Positions 59,742 to 64,000 of a DNA stretch of 64,000 nucleotides are shown here, one piece after another (the stretch's first letter is position 1; each line of letters begins with the position of its first letter). The DNA comes from CAKUFA01 sp963618735. Its GTDB lineage: Bacteria > Bacillota > Clostridia > Christensenellales > Aristaeellaceae. Made by a program: the position numbers and the translations under genes. The notes beneath the pieces are model-generated. The model was not told the origin of the DNA. It saw nothing but the letters and a program-made list of their open reading frames with translations, and made no database searches. The stretch lies in NCBI GenBank assembly GCA_963618735.1, contig CAVEUM010000010.1, positions 1 through 64,000 on the forward strand, written 5' to 3'.

Positions 59742-60707
59742 ATGAAAACTGCTTCTGCATCCGGAAAGGCGCCGGGCGTGCATCGCCGAACACGATTCCG
59801 GAAGTTCCTGGGTTTACTTTGGCGCCAGCGTGCGCTGATTCTGCTCTGCCTGATTCCTGTCGCACTGGTGATCATTTTTCAGTACTTCCCGATGTACGGC
59901 TCTCTGATCGCTTTCAAGAAGTACAAGGCGAGCAAGGGCGTGTGGGGAAGCGCATGGCTTGACCCATGGTACAAGAATTTTGAAGAATTCTTCAACAACA
60001 TTAATTCCGGCAGAATCATTACGCAGACGCTGAAGGTCGGTGTGCTTTCACTGATCTTCACCTACCCAATGCCGATTGTCCTTGCACTGATGCTGAACGA
60101 GGTCAAAAATAAGGCCTTCAAGCGCACGGTGCAGAGCATTTCCTACCTGCCGCACTTCATCTCCGTCGTGGTGATTTGCTCGATGCTGAACACCTTCGGC
60201 TCCCTGGACGGCCTGTTCAACAACGTCCGCGAGCTGTTTGGCCTGGCAAGAATTAACATGAACGAAGGCACAACGTACTTCATGCCGATGTACATAGGCT
60301 CTGCGGTATGGCAAGGCGTAGGCTGGGGCTCCATCGTTTACCTGTCAGCACTTGCGAATGTCGATACTTCGCTCTATGATGTGGCAAACATCGACGGCGC
60401 CAATCGTTTCCAGAAGATATGGCATGTGGCACTGCCCGCCATTTTGCCGACGACCACGGTGGTTTTGATCCTGAACGCAGGCAACATCCTCACGCAGGAC
60501 TACACCAAGATCCTGCTGATGATGAACTCCACCAACAAGTCAGACCTTGACGTGATCAGTACCTACGTGTACGAAATGGGTATTGCTCAGGGTCGTTTCA
60601 GCTACGCAACGGCAGTGAACCTGCTGGTTTCCGTCATCAGTTTGATTCTGGTTGTCGGCACCAACTCTGTTGTACGTAAGATCGACCCGGATCAGGGTTT
60701 GTGGTAA
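59742..60707 (+). CDS. Carbohydrate ABC transporter permease (LplB/YteP family)
   Basis: 321 residues from ATG 59742, with GAAAGGGTG upstream. Six membrane helices after a basic N-terminus. FQYFPMYGSLIAFKKYK is the typical LplB start, and the EAA-type loop reads VANIDGANRFQKIWHVALPAI. LplB permeases work with LplC and LplA-type binding proteins to import oligosaccharides, in Bacillus often from pectin or rhamnogalacturonan. No ATPase gene is present; such systems commonly share an MsmX-type ATPase. Confidence 0.92.
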   Translation: MKTASASGKAPGVHRRTRFRKFLGLLWRQRALILLCLIPVALVIIFQYFPMYGSLIAFKKYKASKGVWGSAWLDPWYKNFEEFFNNINSGRIITQTLKVGVLSLIFTYPMPIVLALMLNEVKNKAFKRTVQSISYLPHFISVVVICSMLNTFGSLDGLFNNVRELFGLARINMNEGTTYFMPMYIGSAVWQGVGWGSIVYLSALANVDTSLYDVANIDGANRFQKIWHVALPAILPTTTVVLILNAGNILTQDYTKILLMMNSTNKSDLDVISTYVYEMGIAQGRFSYATAVNLLVSVISLILVVGTNSVVRKIDPDQGLW

Positions 60708-60719
60708 GGGGGTGTCAGA

Positions 60720-61631
60720 ATGAGTCAGACGGCTGCTAACAAGCGCAAAAACAAAATCCGCATCGGCGGCGTGTCCTTCGATATTGTACTGACGTTGCTG
60801 CTTATCCTGTTCTGCATCGTCATTCTGTATCCTTTCCTCAACGTCATCGCCATTTCGCTCAGCTCCAGCGGTGCTATTACGCGCGGCGATGTTGGCCTTC
60901 TCCCTGTGGAATTCACGTTCAAGGGATACGAGATCGTCTTTGGCCAGTCGACAGTCTACACGGCCTATGGATGGACCGTGTGGTATGCACTGCTCAACAC
61001 GGTGCTGAGTGTTTCGCTTACCGCGTGCCTCGGCTATGCACTGGCAGTTCCGGGATTCGTGCTGAACAAGCCGATCAGCATCATGCTGCTGATTACCCTG
61101 TTCTTCAACGGCGGCACCGTTCCGACGTATTTGAACATCAAGGATCTCGGCCTGATGGATACGACCTGGGCACTCGTTCTGCCCACTTGCGTATCGGCAT
61201 GGAACGTGTTCATGTATCGTTCCTTCTTCAAGGGAATTTCACCTGAAATCCGTGAAGCAGCGCTGATTGACGGCGCAGGCGAAATGCGCATCCTGGTGAA
61301 CATCATGCTGCCGCTGTCGAAGGCACTGATCGCAACCTTCTCCCTTTTCGCCGTTGTCGGCATGTGGAACAGCTACTTCTCCGCATTGCTGTACATCAAG
61401 GATCAGAGCCGCATGCCCATTCAGATGATCCTGCGTTCCATCATCTTCAGCAACAGCCTGACGGCTTCCTTCGGCGGAGATACGGCAAACATGATCACGG
61501 ATGGCTCGCTGAATCCGCTGAACGTTCAGTACGCTTGCCTGATGGCAACCATCGCACCGCTGCTGCTCATCTACCCCTTCATTCAGAAGTATTTTGAACA
61601 GGGCATGCAGGTTGGCGCTGTCAAGGGCTAA
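60720..61631 (+). CDS. Carbohydrate ABC transporter permease (LplC/YtcP family)
   Basis: 303 residues, 12 bases after the first permease gene, with AAGGGGGTG upstream. Six helices; FLNVIAISLSSSGAITRGDVGL near the N-terminus and the EAA loop REAALIDGAGEMRILVNIMLP-type sequence near residue 195 are typical. Ends with the family-specific KYFEQGMQVGAVKG. It pairs with the LplB-type permease to form the channel. Confidence 0.92.
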   Translation: MSQTAANKRKNKIRIGGVSFDIVLTLLLILFCIVILYPFLNVIAISLSSSGAITRGDVGLLPVEFTFKGYEIVFGQSTVYTAYGWTVWYALLNTVLSVSLTACLGYALAVPGFVLNKPISIMLLITLFFNGGTVPTYLNIKDLGLMDTTWALVLPTCVSAWNVFMYRSFFKGISPEIREAALIDGAGEMRILVNIMLPLSKALIATFSLFAVVGMWNSYFSALLYIKDQSRMPIQMILRSIIFSNSLTASFGGDTANMITDGSLNPLNVQYACLMATIAPLLLIYPFIQKYFEQGMQVGAVKG

Positions 61632-61707
61632 AACAATCGGTTGTGTTTTTTCCGCACAAAGAGGATGCGGATGAAATAGGTATCTCAAAGAAAAAGGAGG
61701 CACCCCC

Positions 61708-63384
61708 ATGAAAAAACTTGTTTCTCTCGCACTGGCGCTGACCATGTCGCTTGGCATTGCAAGTGCAACGGCAGAAGGCACCATGAACACGGAAGGCCTG
61801 ACCTTCCCCGAGCTGCCGAACAACACGCTGACGCTGACCGTCTCCACGGCAAACTTCGGCTCTGATGCTTTGAACACCAAGATGCAGAAGCTGTGGCAGG
61901 AAAAGATGGAAGAGTATCTGGGCTGCAAGCTGGACATCACCTGGCAGACGATGCCCTGGAACGACTTCCGCACCAATGAGTCCGTTATGCTGGCAGCCAA
62001 CGACCTGGCTGACATCAACACCTACTCTCAGGGCACCCTGGTCAATGAGTACGGCGCTGACGGCGATGTGCTGAACATCAATAACTATGCTGATTACCTG
62101 GTGTACTATCCTGAGTTCGTGGCAGGCACGCTGGGCGGCCAGGACGGCATCAACAATCCTGACGGTTCCTCCTACGTTTTCTGGGACGGCTATGAGAATG
62201 ACCTGAACCTCGCCGGTGCACAGTCCTTCGCTACCTACGGCTATCGTTTCGATGTGCTGAAGGCGAATGACCTGCAGCCTGCTACCACCTGGGATGAGTT
62301 CGTTGAACTGTGCGCTAAGCTGAAGACCCTGATCGACGAAGGCAAGGTTGACGCAAAGTACGTCATGTCCAACGGCGCAAGCTGGATGAACTTCTACCGC
62401 GGCTTTGTGGGCGTCTTCCACACCTGGGACACCACCTACTGGAATGGCACCGAATGGGCATACGGCCCCATCGAAGACAACTTCCGCACCATGCTGATCG
62501 AGCTGAACAAGCTCTATGCTGCAGGCTACATCGATCCTGAGTATGCAACGGACGCTTCCTGCGACGCCAAGGCTTCCAACGGCAACCTGCTGATCGTTCC
62601 GACCATGTGGGCCGGCTCCGCAGCTTCCTGGAACTCTGCTGCTGCCAATGACACGATTGAATGGGGTCTTTCCTACCTGCCTTCTCACGCTGACTTTGGC
62701 ACCGCATGGAAGTGGGGCTCCAAGCTGACTGGTAAGAACCTGGGCACCACCCGCACCATGGGCATCATCATCAAGGCTGACACCGAATATCCTGAATGGG
62801 TTGTCCGTCTGGTGGACTACCAGTACTCCGAAGATATCTACAAGATGCTGAACTGGGGCGTTGAAGGCGAAGACTTCGTCACCCTGGAAGACGGCACCCG
62901 TACTTATGTGGATGCTCTGAAGAATGCTGAGAATCCCGGTCAGGCTCTGGCTGATCTGGGCATCATGGCTTCCGGCGGCGCCCGCACCGGTATCCCCTTC
63001 GTTCCGCAGATCTTCTCCACCATCCTGCAGTATTCTTCTGAAGAACCCTGGTGGTCTGCTGATAAGGGCTACTACTCCGGCAAGTACTGGATCGAAACTG
63101 CTGTGAACGGCGGCGTCGAATCCATCTCTCCCTACGACCGTGCTCCCCTGGTTGACCTGACCGAGGAAGAATCCACCTTCAAGGCAACCCTGTCCACCGC
63201 TTGCGAAGCTTACGCGAAGGTTGAAGCGAACAAGTTCATCACCGGCGAACTTGACCCGAACGACGATGCACAGTGGGAAGCATACGTTGCCGGCGTGAAG
63301 AGCCAGGTGTCCGGTTTTGACGACTTCTTCAAGCTGATGAACGAAAAGACCGACATCGATTCTCTCGCTTCCTACAACGACTAA
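61708..63384 (+). CDS. Extracellular solute-binding protein (LplA-type) without lipobox Cys
   Basis: 558 residues, with AAGGAGG before the ATG. A large sugar-binding protein of the LplA/YtcQ group, rich in Trp and Tyr, with two lobes; it should deliver oligosaccharides to the LplB/LplC channel. The signal peptide (basic MKK, hydrophobic core, cleavage after SATA or TAEG) has no Cys at the cleavage site, so it is not an obvious lipoprotein. Most such proteins in monoderms are lipid-anchored. It may bind the wall or the permease, or remain anchored by its signal. Confidence 0.9.
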   Translation: MKKLVSLALALTMSLGIASATAEGTMNTEGLTFPELPNNTLTLTVSTANFGSDALNTKMQKLWQEKMEEYLGCKLDITWQTMPWNDFRTNESVMLAANDLADINTYSQGTLVNEYGADGDVLNINNYADYLVYYPEFVAGTLGGQDGINNPDGSSYVFWDGYENDLNLAGAQSFATYGYRFDVLKANDLQPATTWDEFVELCAKLKTLIDEGKVDAKYVMSNGASWMNFYRGFVGVFHTWDTTYWNGTEWAYGPIEDNFRTMLIELNKLYAAGYIDPEYATDASCDAKASNGNLLIVPTMWAGSAASWNSAAANDTIEWGLSYLPSHADFGTAWKWGSKLTGKNLGTTRTMGIIIKADTEYPEWVVRLVDYQYSEDIYKMLNWGVEGEDFVTLEDGTRTYVDALKNAENPGQALADLGIMASGGARTGIPFVPQIFSTILQYSSEEPWWSADKGYYSGKYWIETAVNGGVESISPYDRAPLVDLTEEESTFKATLSTACEAYAKVEANKFITGELDPNDDAQWEAYVAGVKSQVSGFDDFFKLMNEKTDIDSLASYND

Positions 63385-63404
63385 TTTCAAAGTAGGTCTA
63401 CACT

Positions 63405-63434
63405 TGCGGTTCGGGGAAGTCTCTCCGAACCGCA
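63405..63434 (+). promoter_or_regulatory. Hairpin after the solute-binding-protein gene
   Basis: TGCGGTTCGG (63405-63414) pairs perfectly with CCGAACCGCA (63425-63434), followed by TTTCAAAATTC. Partial terminator or mRNA-protecting structure. Confidence 0.7.
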
Positions 63435-63473
63435 TTTCAAAATTCAGAATGGGTGCAGTCGCATGGCTGCGCT

Positions 63474-63508
63474 CATCCTCAGCAGCAGCGCGTCTGCTGT
63501 TGAGGATG
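63474..63508 (+). promoter_or_regulatory. 15-bp intercistronic hairpin before the esterase gene
   Basis: Arms 63474-63488 and 63494-63508 pair over 15 positions (one G-U) around CGCGT. It ends about 15 bases before the GGAGGA site of the next gene and has no T run. Confidence 0.7.
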
Positions 63509-63536
63509 GGATCATACATTGGCTGGAGGAACAGAT

Positions 63537-64000
63537 ATGTTTTATGGCGTTCGGATAACGGAAGGACTGATGGACTGGCAGGTGCTGCAGCGCAGACATG
63601 GTCAGGCCTGTGTAAAGCTGGAAGGAGAATGGAAGCTTGAGCCTGGCGCGGTAAAGGCAGGAGTCAGCTCGGCGACGCCGGTTATTCGCGTGGTTAATGA
63701 GATGGATCAGTCACTGATTCAGCCGTGGACGCCGTGCGATCATCAGACGGGCGATGGCATTTCAGGCGCATGGGATGCGCAGCTGACGCTCCCGCAAGGC
63801 GGACCTTATCGGATCGAAACCTCGCTGGACGCTGTTTCTGCTGCAAGCGGCGATCACTGGATGTTCCGCGGCGATATCCGCGTGCATGTTGGCGTCGGCG
63901 ATGTGTTCTGCATGGCGGGGCAGTCGAATGCGGCAGGATACGCAAAGGGATACGCGTTTGATCCGCCGGATGTACGTGTCCACCTGCAGCGCAACAGCGG
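63537..64000 (+). CDS. Sialate O-acetylesterase-like protein (SGNH/SASA family), 3' partial
   Basis: The frame is open to the right edge; 154 codons are visible from ATG 63537, which has CTGGAGGA about 7 bases upstream. The segment GDVFCMAGQSNAAGYAKG near residue 125 is the catalytic block of the sialate-O-acetylesterase-like SGNH family, with the nucleophile Ser in GQSN. The preceding about 115 residues form a beta-rich domain. No signal peptide, so it acts on imported substrate. Members remove O-acetyl groups from sialic acid or plant glycans; together with GH106 and LplBC an acetylated rhamnose-rich glycan is the more likely substrate here (inference). Confidence 0.8.
   Translation, partial: MFYGVRITEGLMDWQVLQRRHGQACVKLEGEWKLEPGAVKAGVSSATPVIRVVNEMDQSLIQPWTPCDHQTGDGISGAWDAQLTLPQGGPYRIETSLDAVSAASGDHWMFRGDIRVHVGVGDVFCMAGQSNAAGYAKGYAFDPPDVRVHLQRNS

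Noticed and set aside
61632..61651. AAAACAA/TTGTGTTTT hairpin between LplC-type permease and binding-protein genes as a terminator
   Set aside because: Weak A-T stem with a bulge, and the next gene clearly belongs to the same system; at most a minor attenuator.
61621..63519. 632-codon open frame on the minus strand across the solute-binding-protein gene
   Set aside because: Shadow of a well-supported plus-strand gene; no motif or start site, and it runs through the downstream hairpins.
63404..63640. Plus-strand open frame of 78 codons after the solute-binding-protein gene
   Set aside because: It spans two hairpins and overlaps the esterase-like gene in another frame; the gene from 63537 has a family motif and ribosome site.
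1..64000. CRISPR arrays, insertion sequences, prophage genes, tRNA or rRNA genes
   Set aside because: None was seen on reading both strands; no regular repeat-spacer pattern, transposase motif or cloverleaf was noticed, though a covariance search for tRNA could not be run.

Overview
The window looks like a chromosomal segment of an anaerobic, low-to-mid GC Firmicute (class Clostridia, possibly near Christensenellales or Oscillospirales). Evidence for this: strong AGGAGG ribosome-binding sites, sigma-A promoters with 17-bp spacers, an FMN riboswitch before ribU, ECF-type vitamin S components (RibU, QueT), an mreBCD-PBP2-minD-rodA operon, and a MurE with the meso-diaminopimelate signature DNPR. 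The taxonomy is inference; no rRNA or tRNA gene was seen. No CRISPR array, transposase, integrase or phage gene was recognised, so the region reads as core chromosome plus a sugar-utilisation locus at the right end.

Layout. 1-6734 (+): a biotin-dependent, sodium-pumping decarboxylase cluster with two different carboxyltransferases (an acyl-CoA type, cut by the window edge, and an oxaloacetate type), a separate biotin carrier, gamma and beta subunits, then ATP-dependent PEP carboxykinase. 7091-16749 (+): a reduced division and cell-wall cluster, mraZ-ftsL-murE-mraY-murD-ftsQ-ftsA-ftsZ. 16825-20739 (-): an operon headed by a perfect promoter and an FMN riboswitch, ribU-tsaE-tsaB-rimI-peptidase S51-2-hydroxyacid dehydrogenase. 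21099-22588 (-): an acidic coiled-coil protein and a lipid kinase. 22849-25047 (+): an unknown 732-residue coiled-coil protein. 25291-29002 (+): a CydD/CydC-like ABC exporter pair and a small Cys-rich protein. 29075-33527 (-): topB, an ATP-grasp protein and ychF. 33711-36081 (+): uppP and a D,D-carboxypeptidase. 36247-39027 (+): a TrpXYZ-like ABC importer. 39218-42808 (-): a nucleoside-type ABC importer lacking its binding protein. 43016-45398 (+): a GMP synthase with a degenerate glutaminase domain and a membrane dipeptidase. 45537-54394 (-): maf-mreB-mreC-mreD-PBP2-minD-rodA. 54596-55114 (-): queT. 55370-64000: a rhamnose-glycan locus, with GH106- and GH43-like enzymes on the minus strand and a divergent LplB/LplC/solute-binding importer plus a sialate-O-acetylesterase-like gene (cut by the right edge) on the plus strand.

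How the genes fit together. The first block links PEP, oxaloacetate, pyruvate and an acyl-CoA carboxylation to a sodium gradient. The dcw and mre blocks, with uppP and the D,D-carboxypeptidase, cover much of peptidoglycan precursor synthesis, septation and rod elongation, but several usual members (rsmH, ftsI, murF, ftsW, murG, murC, minC, minE) are missing from their normal places. The right end is a small glycan-utilisation locus with a shared, palindrome-bearing divergent control region.

Unusual points: a carboxylase cluster combining transcarboxylase-like and sodium-pump parts; a GMP synthase whose glutaminase Cys and His are replaced; two genes (topB, dacF) whose ribosome-binding sites point to non-canonical start codons (ATC, ACG); a stem-loop repeat that recurs at two convergent gene junctions; structured leaders before queT and the PBP2 gene; and Q/P/Y-rich tails on FtsQ and FtsZ. 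All reading is by eye. Family names rest on recognised motifs, not on searches.
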